Assembly: GCA_023396115.1 (NCBI GenBank)
Contig: JAEWXC010000092.1
Span: forward strand, 1-44,900
Source: Actinomycetes bacterium
Lineage (GTDB): Bacteria; Actinomycetota; Actinomycetes; Propionibacteriales; Nocardioidaceae
Direction of reading: 5' to 3'
DNA: 44,900 nt
Shown: piece after piece, positions 1 through 10,339 of the stretch
How positions within the stretch are numbered: the stretch's first letter is position 1
Layout of the letters: each line of letters begins with the position of its first letter
The notes under the pieces: generated by a model
What the model saw: the letters and a program-made list of their open reading frames with translations, nothing else
Database searches by the model: none
Told to the model about the DNA's origin: nothing
Program-made: the position numbers and the translations under genes

Positions 1-57
1 GTTCCGGGCGACGCGGACCACGTCGTCGCGGAACTCCTTGGGGTACGGCTTCGTCAC
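1..57 (-). CDS. IS3-type transposase OrfA, N-terminal 19 codons (runs off the window)
   Basis: The minus strand opens at a GTG (57..55) and reads VTKPYPKEFRDDVVRVARN before leaving the window. This pattern, with KPYPKEFRDDVVRVAR, is typical of the first helix of the helix-turn-helix OrfA protein of IS3-family insertion sequences, which binds the element's ends. A GAAGGA ribosome-binding site lies just upstream. Only 19 residues are visible, so the family call rests on the motif alone. It sits head-to-head with a recombinase that lacks its catalytic domain, so an IS insertion probably cut that gene. The IS end should fall somewhere in about 58-125, but I could not identify the terminal repeat. 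Confidence 0.6.
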   Translation of the reverse strand, partial: MTKPYPKEFRDDVVRVARN

Positions 58-1259
58 GGGGACATCCTTCCAGTCTCAACCCATCTGGTTAGGACCCGTT
101 GGTGTCACCTATCCGTGCAGCAGTCCCCTCGATCGCCGAGTTCTACTCCCGCAACCTCGCTGCTGAAGTCACCAAAGGCCTGACTACGAAGGCCGAGCGG
201 GGCGGGACCGTCAGCAAGGCCCCCATCGGGTACCGCAACCACCGCACCATCGACGAGCAAGGCCGTGAGCTGCGCACCGTCATCGTCGACAACGAACGCG
301 CTCAACACGTCAAGAACGCCTTCGGCCTCTACGCCACCGGCAGCTGGACCGTCGCCTCGCTCGCCGAGTTCCTCGCCGACCGTGGCTTCACCACCGTGCC
401 GACTCCGCGGGTGCCGTCGAAGCCCATGACCGAGAAGTACCTGCACCGGGTGCTCACCAACCCGTACTACCGCGGGATCGTCACCTACAAGGGCGTCCAA
501 TACGACGGCCGCCACGAGCGCCTGGTGGACGACGAGACCTGGCACAAAGTCCAAGGCATCCTCGGCAGCCACTACAACGGCGATCGCGTCCGCAAGCACA
601 ACCACTACCTGAAGAACAGCCTGTGGTGCGGGCAGTGCGGTGAGCGGATGCTCGTCACCAACTCCAGATCGGCAAGCGGCGACATCTACCCCTACTTCTA
701 CTGCGCCGGACGACACTCCAAGCGCACCAACTGCACCCAAAGCTCCGTGCTGATCTACGAGATCGAACGCAAGGTCGAAGACCTCTACCTGCGTGTCCAA
801 CTCGACGCCACCTTCCGCGACCACGTCGAGACCATGATCCGGGCCGAACTCGCCAGTGCACGCCACGAGGTCGAAGCACACCGCGTCGACCTGAAGAAGC
901 AGCAGGACAGACTCACCCGCGAACGCGGCAAGCTCATGGAAGCCCACTACGCGGGCGCCATTCCTGTCGACCTGCTCGGGCAGGAGCAGGACCGCATCAG
1001 CAAAGCGCTGGCCAGCATCAAGACCGAGCTGGACGGCACCAACGAGAAGTGGGAGGTGATCGAGCGCAACCTCGGGCTCGCGCTCGACTTGGCGACCGAC
1101 ACCCACGCCGCCTACCTGAGCGCTCCCGAGCACACCCGGCGCCTGTTCAACCAAGCCTTCTTCGAGAAGATCCTGGTCCTGCCTAACGACAACGACCGCG
1201 TCGGCGCACGACTCGAAGCAGAGCTGGCCGAGCCGTTCGACACGGTCCTCACCAAAGCA

Positions 1260-1292
1260 AAGAGGCCCGCCGGTGAAACCAGCGAGCCTCTT
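1260..1292. terminator. hairpin at the recombinase end, possible terminator
   Basis: AAGAGGC (1260-1266) pairs with GCCTCTT (1286-1292), and the inner arms CGC/GCG and GGT/ACC also pair, separated by symmetrical C/A mismatches. It lies where recombinase homology stops and just beyond the tRNA-Ala 3' end. It could end transcripts from either side. There is no long T run. Confidence 0.4.
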
Positions 1293-1350
1293 GACTCTTC
1301 AAACTCTTCGGCGGCACTTACTCAGTCCATTTGTTTGAGTAACGCCACCA

Positions 1351-1426
1351 TGGTGGAGCCTAGGGGACTCGAACCCCTAACCCCCTGCTTGCAAAGCAGG
1401 TGCGCTACCAATTGCGCCAAGGCCCC
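1351..1426 (-). tRNA. tRNA-Ala (anticodon TGC)
   Basis: A 76-nt cloverleaf on the minus strand. The acceptor stem GGGGCCT pairs with AGGCTCC and contains the G3:U70 pair that marks alanine tRNAs. The anticodon loop is CTTTGCA, giving TGC. The T arm carries GGTTCGAGTCC, and the discriminator A is followed by an encoded CCA. Its 3' end faces the recombinase remnant, matching the usual tRNA-3'-end target of integrative elements. It pairs with tRNA-Ile downstream of gyrA, as in many actinobacteria. Confidence 0.97.
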
Positions 1427-1465
1427 GGGTGGTCCCGCGGACGGGACCGGGTGGTGGTGCGTGGC

Positions 1466-1591
1466 TCAGGCCTTGTGGACGGTGTCCGTGGCCTCGGCCC
1501 AGAGTGCCTGCTCGTTGCGGCTCTCGTCCATCTTCTTCTTGACCAGGACGGCGCCAGCGGCCGCCAGGGCCAGCAGCAGGAGCTTCTTCAT
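1466..1591 (-). CDS. DLW-39 family protein (41 aa)
   Basis: A very short gene between the two tRNAs. The product begins MKKLLLLALAAAGAVLVKKK, continues MDESRNEQALWAEATDTV and ends HKA. The hydrophobic N-terminus with flanking lysines predicts one membrane segment, and the NEQALWAEATD stretch is the conserved signature of the actinobacterial DLW-39 family, whose function is unknown. The start is ATG at 1591, preceded by AGAGGA at about 8 nt. Its position between tRNA-Ile and tRNA-Ala downstream of gyrA and the DUF3566 gene is the usual one for this family. The recombinase frame runs antisense across it, and I judge this strand to be the coding one. Confidence 0.88.
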   Translation of the reverse strand: MKKLLLLALAAAGAVLVKKKMDESRNEQALWAEATDTVHKA

Positions 1592-1610
1592 GACGAATCC
1601 TCTCGGTTCG

Positions 1611-1687
1611 TGGTGGGCCTAACAGGACTTGAACCTGTGACCTCTTCCTTATCAGGGAAGCGCTCTAACCGTCTGAGCTATAGGCCC
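1611..1687 (-). tRNA. tRNA-Ile (anticodon GAT)
   Basis: A 77-nt cloverleaf on the minus strand. The acceptor GGGCCTA pairs with TAGGCCC, the D arm reads AGCTCAGACGGTTAGAGC, and the anticodon stem-loop TTCC-CTGATAA-GGAA carries GAT. The T arm contains GGTTCAAGTCC, and the 3' ACCA is encoded. It lies just beyond the terminator of the gyrase transcript. Confidence 0.97.
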
Positions 1688-1746
1688 GCCGCAACACCCT
1701 CGCGGGTACTGCCGGGAGAGCGTATCCCACGGTCCTCGTCGGTCAC

Positions 1747-1775
1747 AAAACGGGGTGCCCACCTCGTGCTCCCCG
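1747..1775 (-). terminator. rho-independent terminator after the gyrB-gyrA-DUF3566 unit
   Basis: On the minus strand CGGGGAGC pairs with GCACCCCG around a 9-nt loop, with one A/A mismatch, and is followed directly by TTTTGTG. It starts 22 nt past the DUF3566 stop and precedes tRNA-Ile, so it separates the gyrase operon from the tRNA genes. Confidence 0.7.
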
Positions 1776-1797
1776 CCCGGTCAGGGCCGCGCCAGCC

Positions 1798-2403
1798 TCA
1801 GCGCGGCTCCTCCGCGAACGTCATCTCGATGCCGCCCAGCAGCGCGGCGGCCATGTTGTACAGGAACGCCCCGAGGGTCGCCAGCGCGGTCAGCAGCACC
1901 ACGTCGAAGACCGCCACCAGCGCGGTGAACCCCAGCACTCGGGAGGTGCCCAGGTAGTCGGTCACGTCGAACGTGGAGGCGGTGTCGATGCTGGCCACGG
2001 CCGAGTTCACCGACTCCCACACGCCCGCCATCCCGAGCACCGACCACACCATCAGCACGGCCACGAAGGTGACCACGCCCAGGGCGCACGAGAGCAGGAA
2101 GCTGGTCTTCATGACGCTCCACGGGTCCAGCCGGGTCAGCCGCAGCCGGGCCCGCCTGGCGTTCCGGGCCACCACCACCGGCGTCTGCCGGGTCGCGGTG
2201 GCCGAGGACCCCGAGGGCCCTCCCGTGCTGGGACGGGCCTGCGGGGCAGGCGCCGACCCGGTCACCGGCCTGGCCTGGGGCTGCGGAGCAGACGCTCCCG
2301 CCCCTTCCTCGGCCGCCAACTTCTCCCGGACCTGCTGGACCAGGCCCGGACGGGTGACGGTGTCGCCATCGCCCGCCGGACGCGGCACGTTGCGCTCACT
2401 CAT
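1798..2403 (-). CDS. DUF3566 domain membrane protein (201 aa)
   Basis: The first 95 or so residues are low-complexity Pro/Ala/Arg, and the remaining 105 or so form the DUF3566 domain. That domain opens with RLRLTRLDPWSVMKTSFLLS and has two clear membrane helices (about residues 115-140 and 165-190) joined by a loop containing FDVTDYLGTSRVLGF. Proteins of this family sit directly downstream of gyrA in most actinobacteria and their job is unknown. ATG at 2403 is the preferred start because GGGGAG lies about 11 nt ahead. A GTG at 2415 overlapping the gyrA stop would add four residues. It is the last gene of the gyrB-gyrA unit and is followed by a terminator. Confidence 0.88.
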   Translation of the reverse strand: MSERNVPRPAGDGDTVTRPGLVQQVREKLAAEEGAGASAPQPQARPVTGSAPAPQARPSTGGPSGSSATATRQTPVVVARNARRARLRLTRLDPWSVMKTSFLLSCALGVVTFVAVLMVWSVLGMAGVWESVNSAVASIDTASTFDVTDYLGTSRVLGFTALVAVFDVVLLTALATLGAFLYNMAAALLGGIEMTFAEEPR

Positions 2404-2411
2404 CCCTGCGA

Positions 2412-5192
2412 TCACTCCCCGGAGGTGTCGTCAGCCTCGCCGGCCTCGGGCTCGGTGCCCTCGACCTGCTCAACCTGGGGGTTTCCCGCCTCGATTGTTG
2501 CATCCGGGCCCTGATCGGGCGATCCGGCAACCTCGGCGGCACCCTCGATCGCGTCCTCGCCGGACTCGTCCTCCTCCTCGCGGGCCTCGACCGAACGGGC
2601 CACCACGGCGACCGAGTCACCGCGCTTGGGGGACACGAACCGGACACCCATCGTGGAGCGACCGGTGGGCCGGAAGTTCTCGTCGATGGGGGAGCGGACG
2701 ACCTGTCCGGACGTCGTGATCGACAGCACCTCGTCGCCGTCGGAGACGATGAACGCCCCGACCAGCACGCCGCGGTCCTCGTCGGCCAGCTTCATCGCCT
2801 TGATGCCCAGGCCACCACGGTTCTGCTCGCGGTATTCGGTGATCCGGGTCCGCTTGGCGAAGCCGCCGTCGGTGATCGTGAAGACGTACTGCGGGTGCGT
2901 GCCGAACCAGCGGGGGGTCTCGGTCTCGGCGCCGGTCTCGGCAGGCTCGACCTCCGAGGCAGGCTCGACCGACGCGTCGGTGGGCTCCACGTGCTCGACC
3001 AGCTCGCCGCCGACCACGTCGCCGTGCTCCTCGGCCTCGACCTGGGCAGCCCGGATCACCGACATCGACAGCATCGCATCACCGTCACGGAACTTCATGC
3101 CCGTGACACCCGAGGTGGCGCGACCCATCGGCCGCAGCTGGGAGTCGTCGGCCTGGAACCGGATCGCCTGACCCTTGCGGGAGACCAGCAGGATGTGGTC
3201 GCCCGGGTCGGCCAGCTCGGCACCGATCAGCTCGTCGTCCTCCTCGCGGAAGTTGATCGCGATGACGCCGGCCTGGCGCGGGCTGTTGTAGTCGGCCAAC
3301 CGGGTCTTCTTGACCAGACCCGCCTTGGTGGCCAGCACCAGGTACGGCGCCTGCTCGTAGTCGCGGATCGCGAGCACCTGGGCGATGGACTCGTCCGGCT
3401 GGAAGCTCAGCAGACCCGCCACGTGACCGCCCTTGGCGTCACGCGAGGCCTCGGGCAGGTTGTACGCCTTGGTCCGGTACACCCGGCCGGCGGTGGTGAA
3501 GAAGAGCAGCCAGTGGTGGTTGGTGGTGGAGATGAAGTGCTCCACCACGTCGTCACCGCGCAGGCTCGCGCCGCGCACACCCTTGCCGCCACGCTTCTGC
3601 ACCCGGTACTGGGCCCGCAGCGTCCGCTTGGCGTACCCGCCACGGGTGATCGAGACGACCAGCTCGTCGTCGGGGATCAGGTCCTCCATCGACAGGTCGC
3701 CGTCGGCCGCGATGATCTGGGTGCGCCGCTCGTCGCCGTAGCGGGCCACGATGTCGGCCAGCTCCTCGGAGATGATCAGCCGCTGGCGCGACTCGTTGGC
3801 CAGGATGTCCTCGAGGTCGGCGATGATCGCCTCGAGGCGGGCCAGCTCGTCGATGATCTTCTGCCGCTCCAGCGCGGCCAGGCGACGCAGCTGCATCTCC
3901 AGGATCGCGTTGGCCTGCACCTCGTCGATGCCCAGCAGCTCGATCAGGCCGCCGCGGGCCTGCTCGACGTCGGGGGAGCGGCGGATCAGCGCGATGACCT
4001 CGTCGAGCATGTCCAGCGCCTTGACCAGGCCCCGGTAGACGTGGGCCTGGCGCTCGGCCTCGGCCAGCCGGTACCGGGTGCGCCGCTGGATGACCTCGAT
4101 CTGGTGGGTCACCCAGTTGGAGATGAACTGGTCGATGCTCAGCGTGCGCGGCACCCCGTCGACCAGGGCCAGCATGTTGGCCGAGAAGTTGGTCTGCAGC
4201 TCGGTGTGCTTGAACAGGTTGTTCAGCACCACCCGGGCCACCGCGTCGCGCTTGAGCACCACGACCAGCTGCTGACCGGTCCGCGAGGACGAGTTGTCCT
4301 TGACGTCGCTGATCCCCTGCACCTTGCCGGAGTCGGCGAGCTCGGCGATCTTCAGCGCCAGGTTGTCGGGGTTGACCAGGTAGGGGAGCTGGGTGATGAC
4401 CAGCTGGGTGCGGCCCTTGGCGTCCTCGTCGATCTCGACCACCGCGCGCTGGGTGATCGAGCCGCGGCCGGTGCGGTAGGCCTGCTCGATGCCCTGGCGC
4501 CCCACGATCGTGGCGCCCATCGGGAAGTCGGGGCCCTTGATCCGCTCCATCAGGGCTTCCTGCAGCTCCTCGCGCGTGGCGTCGGGGTGCTCCAGGGCCC
4601 AGATCGCGCCGTCGGCGACCTCACCGAGGTTGTGCGGCGGGATGTTGGTGGCCATCCCGACCGCGATCCCCGCCGAGCCGTTGACCAGCAGGTTGGGGAA
4701 CCGGCTGGGCAGGATCGTCGGCTCGGTCGACTTGCCGTCGTAGTTGGGCTGGAAGTCGACGGTGTCCTCGTGGATGTCGCGGACCATCTCCACGGCCAGC
4801 GGCGCCATCCGGCACTCGGTGTACCGCATCGCCGCGGCCGGGTCGTTGCCGGCGGAGCCGAAGTTGCCCTGGCCGGCGATCAGCGGGGAGCGGAGCACCC
4901 ACGGCTGCGCCAGACGCACCATCGTGTCGTAGATCGCCAAGTCGCCGTGCGGGTGGTACTGACCCATGACGTCACCGACGACGCGCGAGCACTTGTTGAA
5001 CCCGCGGTCGGGGCGGTAGCCGCCGTCCCACATGGCGTAGAGGATCCGGCGGTGCACCGGCTTGAGGCCGTCACGCACGTCGGGCAGGGCGCGCCCGACG
5101 ATCACGGTCATCGCGTAGTCGATGTACGACTGCTGCATGACGGTCTGCAGGTCGACGGGTTCGATCCTGGTGTTCTCAGGAGTCTCGGTCAC
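2412..5192 (-). CDS. gyrA: DNA gyrase subunit A
   Basis: GyrA is the DNA-breaking subunit of gyrase, which introduces negative supercoils as a GyrA2GyrB2 complex. The breakage-reunion domain includes AAAMRYTE with catalytic Tyr124, and the GyrA-box region reads QKRGGKGVRGAS; six-bladed wrapping repeats follow. At 926 residues it is longer than many homologues for two reasons: an acidic Glu/Val-rich insert at about 713-758 within the C-terminal domain, and an acidic tail of about 60 residues. The quinolone-resistance-determining region reads HPHGDLAIYD. Leu85 therefore sits where E. coli has Ser83, while Asp89 matches Asp87. The start is GTG at 5192 with a weak GAGAAGAG site. It lies 86 nt after gyrB, in the same direction. 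Confidence 0.97.
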   Translation of the reverse strand: MTETPENTRIEPVDLQTVMQQSYIDYAMTVIVGRALPDVRDGLKPVHRRILYAMWDGGYRPDRGFNKCSRVVGDVMGQYHPHGDLAIYDTMVRLAQPWVLRSPLIAGQGNFGSAGNDPAAAMRYTECRMAPLAVEMVRDIHEDTVDFQPNYDGKSTEPTILPSRFPNLLVNGSAGIAVGMATNIPPHNLGEVADGAIWALEHPDATREELQEALMERIKGPDFPMGATIVGRQGIEQAYRTGRGSITQRAVVEIDEDAKGRTQLVITQLPYLVNPDNLALKIAELADSGKVQGISDVKDNSSSRTGQQLVVVLKRDAVARVVLNNLFKHTELQTNFSANMLALVDGVPRTLSIDQFISNWVTHQIEVIQRRTRYRLAEAERQAHVYRGLVKALDMLDEVIALIRRSPDVEQARGGLIELLGIDEVQANAILEMQLRRLAALERQKIIDELARLEAIIADLEDILANESRQRLIISEELADIVARYGDERRTQIIAADGDLSMEDLIPDDELVVSITRGGYAKRTLRAQYRVQKRGGKGVRGASLRGDDVVEHFISTTNHHWLLFFTTAGRVYRTKAYNLPEASRDAKGGHVAGLLSFQPDESIAQVLAIRDYEQAPYLVLATKAGLVKKTRLADYNSPRQAGVIAINFREEDDELIGAELADPGDHILLVSRKGQAIRFQADDSQLRPMGRATSGVTGMKFRDGDAMLSMSVIRAAQVEAEEHGDVVGGELVEHVEPTDASVEPASEVEPAETGAETETPRWFGTHPQYVFTITDGGFAKRTRITEYREQNRGGLGIKAMKLADEDRGVLVGAFIVSDGDEVLSITTSGQVVRSPIDENFRPTGRSTMGVRFVSPKRGDSVAVVARSVEAREEEDESGEDAIEGAAEVAGSPDQGPDATIEAGNPQVEQVEGTEPEAGEADDTSGE

Positions 5193-5278
5193 GTCTGGTT
5201 CTCTTCTCTCAGCCTCTAGGCGAATCTATGAGCGCTGTTAGACAAGTGGATACGGGGCAAGCGGGGGAGTGGGCTCGC

Positions 5279-7378
<2,100 letters not shown>

Positions 7379-7710
7379 GCATTCCTCTTCCGCAGGGCGG
7401 GGCCCCTCGACCCCACGACTCTCCCGTCACCACCGAGGTGACCGGGTCGCACGCGCCCGTCGGACGGCGTGCGAGGGGCCGCCGCGCACAGGAGAACTGT
7501 CCAGCGGTCGACCCTGCGTCCATTCTAGCGTTTCTGGTGCTCACAATCACGCTCAACGGGGTCTCCAGATGGGTCAATCTGCGCCCGGAAGGGCCTGCAG
7601 GACGCCAGAGACCCCCTCGGGGACGGGCGAACAGGGGGTGGGATGGGTCCCCCCACGTCCCAACGGCTCCCAGATCGCCAGATCGGCGTACCCGGGAGTT
7701 GTCGAACGGC
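7379..7710. other. gyrB upstream region (332 nt without a gene)
   Basis: Holds the probable gyrB promoter near 7522-7546. It also holds a weak hairpin in which ACCCCCT (7611-7617) pairs with AGGGGGT (7633-7639); on the minus strand this could end the dnaN-to-DUF721 transcript, though it lacks a T run. Apart from the short repeat CAGATCGCCAGATCGGC, I see nothing else. Confidence 0.5.
7522..7546 (-). promoter_or_regulatory. probable gyrB promoter (-10 TAGAAT)
   Basis: On the minus strand TAGAAT (7527..7522) is a good actinobacterial -10 box about 145 nt before the gyrB start. No consensus -35 lies at 17 nt; TTGTGA (7546..7541) is closer than usual. This is the most AT-rich patch of the spacer. 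Confidence 0.4.
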
Positions 7711-8316
7711 TCAGCCGTAGGTGTCCCGGGGACCGCGGCCGTCGCGCACCGAACGCGGGCCCTTCTTCCACGTCGGACCGTGCGGCCCGAGGATGTCGAT
7801 CACGGTGATCGTGCCGTGGCCGAGCTGCTCGTTGAGCCGGCGGACCAGGGTCGGGGCGAGCAGCCGCAGCTGGGTCGCCCACGCGGTCGAGTCGGTGCGC
7901 ACGGTGAGCTTGCCGTCCTCGAGCTGCTCGGGGGTGACGTGCGCGGCCACCTCGTCGCCCACCAGCTCGGTCCAGCGGCCGAAGACCCCCTGCACGCGCA
8001 GGTCGACCTCCCAGCCGCCGCTGGCCACCAGCCGACCCACCGCGTCGCCGAGCAGTTGGGGGTCGCGGTCGTCGGGGTGGGACCCGGAGCCGCTGCCCGC
8101 TCCGCGGCGTCGCCGGGTCGAGGGCTTGCGGGTGCGGCGGGCCTTCGGGGTGACGGCTCCGTGGGCGGTGGAGCGGGTCAGTGCCCGGGCCAGGTCGAGG
8201 CCATCGGCCACGTACTCCGACTCCTGGTCGGGCTTCGCCTCGGCGTCGGCAGGGAGGTCGCCCGGGTCGGGAGCAGTCGGGTCGGGCTCGGTCGGGTCGG
8301 GGTGGTCCTCAGACAC
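7711..8316 (-). CDS. DUF721 / DciA-like protein
   Basis: A 201-residue protein. An acidic, Pro/Asp-rich N-terminus and a basic RRTRKPSTRRRRG patch precede the DUF721 domain (about 95-180, with WTELVGDEVAAHVTPEQLEDGKLTVRTDSTAWATQL, here listed as two adjoining stretches split at EQLEDG). DUF721 proteins beside recF are related to DciA, which helps load the replicative helicase in bacteria lacking DnaC/DnaI, and the position here supports that role. GTG at 8316 overlaps the last 8 nt of recF, so the two genes are translationally coupled. The domain call is firm; the helicase-loading role is inferred from the family. Confidence 0.82.
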   Translation of the reverse strand: MSEDHPDPTEPDPTAPDPGDLPADAEAKPDQESEYVADGLDLARALTRSTAHGAVTPKARRTRKPSTRRRRGAGSGSGSHPDDRDPQLLGDAVGRLVASGGWEVDLRVQGVFGRWTELVGDEVAAHVTPEQLEDGKLTVRTDSTAWATQLRLLAPTLVRRLNEQLGHGTITVIDILGPHGPTWKKGPRSVRDGRGPRDTYG

Positions 8317-9448
8317 TGCGCACCTCCCCGCCGGCGACCGAGAAACGGTGGCCCATCAGGTCGGCCGGGACGTCCTCGGGCACCGCGGCGGTGACCAGCA
8401 CCTGCTCGGCGTCGGCGACCATCCCGGCCAGCTGCTGGCGTCGTCCGGTGTCGAGCTCGGCGAAGACGTCGTCGAGTACCAGGATCGGGTCGTCGCCCTC
8501 GGAGCGGAGCAGGTCGTAGGAGGCCAGCTTCAGCGCCAGCGCGAACGACCACGACTCCCCGTGCGAGGCGTACCCCTTGACCGGCAGCCGCAGGTCGTCG
8601 TTGCCCAGGCTGAGCAGCAGGTCGTCGCGGTGCGGCCCGACCAGCGTGATGCCCCGGTCGAGCTCGTCCTTGCGGCGCTCCTGCAACGCCGCGAGCAGCC
8701 CCTCGCGGGCCTCGTCGTGCCCCGCATCGGCGTCCAGCTCGAACGAGCAGCGGTACTCGTGCTCGGCCGCATCCCGACCCGCGCCCCGGGCCACCGCGGC
8801 GTACGCGGCCCCCAGGTACGGGCGCAGTGCGGCCACCAGGGCGCGTCGTTCGACGAGCAATTCGGCGCCCAGGCCGGCCAGGTGGTCGTCCCAGACCTCC
8901 AGGGTGGCCAGCGCCCCCTCGGCGGAGCTGCGCCGGGCCCCGCCGGCGGTCTTGAGCAGGGTGTTGCGCTGCTTGAGCACCCGGTCGTAGTCGGCCCGGA
9001 TCCCGGCCAGGCGCGGGGTGCGCAGCACCAGCAGGTCGTCGAGGAACTTGCGCCGGTCCGAGGGGTCGCCCTTGACCAGGACCAGGTCGTCGGGGGCGAA
9101 GACGACGGTGCGGACCAGGCCGAGCAGGTCCCGGGGTCGCCCCAGCGGTGAGCGGTTGATCCGGGCCCGGTTGGCGCGGCCGGGGTTGAGCTCGACCTCG
9201 AGCACCGCGGTGCGTCCGTCCTTGACCACCGCCGCCCGGACCAGGGCCTGGTCGGCGCCGGAGCGGATCAGCGGTGCGTCGGTGGCGACCCGGTGCGAGG
9301 AGAGCCGGGAGAGGTAGTCGATGGCCTCGACGAGGTTGGTCTTTCCCTGGCCGTTGCGGCCCACGAACGCCGTCGGGCCCGGTTCCAGGGCGAGGTCGAG
9401 CTGCTCGTAGGAGCGGAAGTTGTGCAGGGTCAGGTGCGCGACGTGCAC
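8309..9448 (-). CDS. recF: DNA replication and repair protein RecF
   Basis: RecF is an SMC-like ATPase that helps load RecA at gapped DNA with RecO and RecR. The 379 residues show Walker A GRNGQGKT near residue 31, a HRVATDAPLIR segment, the ABC-type signature region KGYASHGESWSFALALKLA (Q-loop and signature-like) near 290, and Walker B ILVLDDVFAELD near 325. The start is GTG at 9448, six nt after the gnd stop, and the 3' end overlaps the DUF721 gene. It lies in the conserved dnaA-dnaN-gnd-recF order. Confidence 0.95.
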   Translation of the reverse strand: MHVAHLTLHNFRSYEQLDLALEPGPTAFVGRNGQGKTNLVEAIDYLSRLSSHRVATDAPLIRSGADQALVRAAVVKDGRTAVLEVELNPGRANRARINRSPLGRPRDLLGLVRTVVFAPDDLVLVKGDPSDRRKFLDDLLVLRTPRLAGIRADYDRVLKQRNTLLKTAGGARRSSAEGALATLEVWDDHLAGLGAELLVERRALVAALRPYLGAAYAAVARGAGRDAAEHEYRCSFELDADAGHDEAREGLLAALQERRKDELDRGITLVGPHRDDLLLSLGNDDLRLPVKGYASHGESWSFALALKLASYDLLRSEGDDPILVLDDVFAELDTGRRQQLAGMVADAEQVLVTAAVPEDVPADLMGHRFSVAGGEVRSV

Positions 9449-9454
9449 GCCGTG

Positions 9455-10339
9455 TCAGTCCCCGTCGGCGCGCCGGACCGCGTGCCCGCCGAACTGGTTG
9501 CGCATCGCCGCGATCGCCTTCATCGCGGGGGAGTCCTCCTGCCGCGACGCGAACCGGGCGTACAGCGCTGCGGTGATCGCCGGGGTCGGGACGGCGTGCT
9601 CGATGCCGGCCTCGACGGTCCACCGGCCCTCGCCGGAGTCCTCGGCGTAGCCGGCGATGGAGCCGAAGCCCGGGTCCTCGTCCAGGGCCTTGACCATGAG
9701 GTCCAGCAGCCAGGACCGGACCACGGTGCCCTCGCGCCAGGAGCGGAACACCTCGTGCGGGTTCTCCACGAAGTCGACCTTCTCCAGCAGCTCCCAGCCC
9801 TCGGCGTAGGCCTGCATCAGGGCGTACTCGATGCCGTTGTGCACCATCTTGGAGAAGTGGCCCGCTCCGACGGCGCCGGCGTGCACCGATCCGAAGTCGC
9901 CGGCGGGCTTGAGCGCGTCGAGCGCGGGCTGGACCTTGGCGACGTCCTCGTCGCTGCCGCCGAACATCAGGGCGTAGCCGTTCTCCAGACCCCAGACGCC
10001 ACCGGAGACCCCGCAGTCGACGTAGCCGATGCCGCGCTCGGCGAGCAGCGCGGCGTGGGCCTGGTCGTCGGTCCAGCGCGAGTTGCCACCGTCGACCAGC
10101 ACGTCGCCGGGTTCGAGGAGGTCGGCCAACTCGGCGACGGTGCTGCGGGTGATCTCCCCGGCCGGCACCATCAGCCAGACCACGCGGGGCGCGGCGAGCT
10201 CGGCGACCATGGCGGGCAGGTCGGCGACGTCACTGAGGTCGGGGGAGCGGTCGTACCCGACCACCCGGTGCCCGGCGCGACGCAACCGCTCGCGCATGTT
10301 GCCGCCCATCTTGCCCAACCCGACGAGTCCGAGCTCCAT
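9455..10339 (-). CDS. gnd: 6-phosphogluconate dehydrogenase, decarboxylating (short, GndA type)
   Basis: Oxidatively decarboxylates 6-phosphogluconate to ribulose 5-phosphate in the pentose phosphate pathway. At 294 residues it is the short form, lacking the long C-terminal helical extension of the 470-residue enzymes; short forms often use NAD. The Rossmann motif GLVGLGKMGGNM is at residue 4, VDGGNSRW near 87, the substrate motif CGVSGGVWGLENG near 109, and the catalytic HFSKMVHNGIEY near 160 (Lys and Asn). ATG at 10339 follows a GGAGG site. A gnd gene between dnaN and recF is a known actinobacterial arrangement. A 529-nt spacer upstream suggests its own promoter for the gnd-recF-DUF721 set. 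Confidence 0.93.
   Translation of the reverse strand: MELGLVGLGKMGGNMRERLRRAGHRVVGYDRSPDLSDVADLPAMVAELAAPRVVWLMVPAGEITRSTVAELADLLEPGDVLVDGGNSRWTDDQAHAALLAERGIGYVDCGVSGGVWGLENGYALMFGGSDEDVAKVQPALDALKPAGDFGSVHAGAVGAGHFSKMVHNGIEYALMQAYAEGWELLEKVDFVENPHEVFRSWREGTVVRSWLLDLMVKALDEDPGFGSIAGYAEDSGEGRWTVEAGIEHAVPTPAITAALYARFASRQEDSPAMKAIAAMRNQFGGHAVRRADGD

Larger units (their letters stand above)
99..1622 (+). pseudogene. large serine recombinase, catalytic domain missing (remnant)
   Basis: The frame enters a large serine recombinase at SIAEFYSRNLAAEVTKGL, the linker that follows the resolvase catalytic domain. The N-terminal 120 or so residues with the nucleophilic Ser are absent and a stop lies at 90-92. 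What follows is the Recombinase domain (about residues 35-150, with KPMTEKYLHRVLTNPYYRGI), a zinc beta-ribbon (CGQCGERM near residue 177, then YFYCAGRH and NCTQ) and a coiled coil (about 245-345). Recognisable homology ends near 1250. The frame stays open antisense through tRNA-Ala and DLW-39 to 1622, giving the common artefact sequence VEPRGLEPLTPCLQSRC, so the last 90 or so codons are not real protein. The gene abuts the tRNA 3' end, which suggests a tRNA-targeted element. It cannot be catalytically active as it stands. Confidence 0.75.

Noticed and set aside
2895..5219. 774-codon open frame on the plus strand opposite gyrA
   Set aside because: Antisense shadow of gyrA caused by high GC; composition is skewed to Val, Leu, Gly, Asp and His with no family motif.
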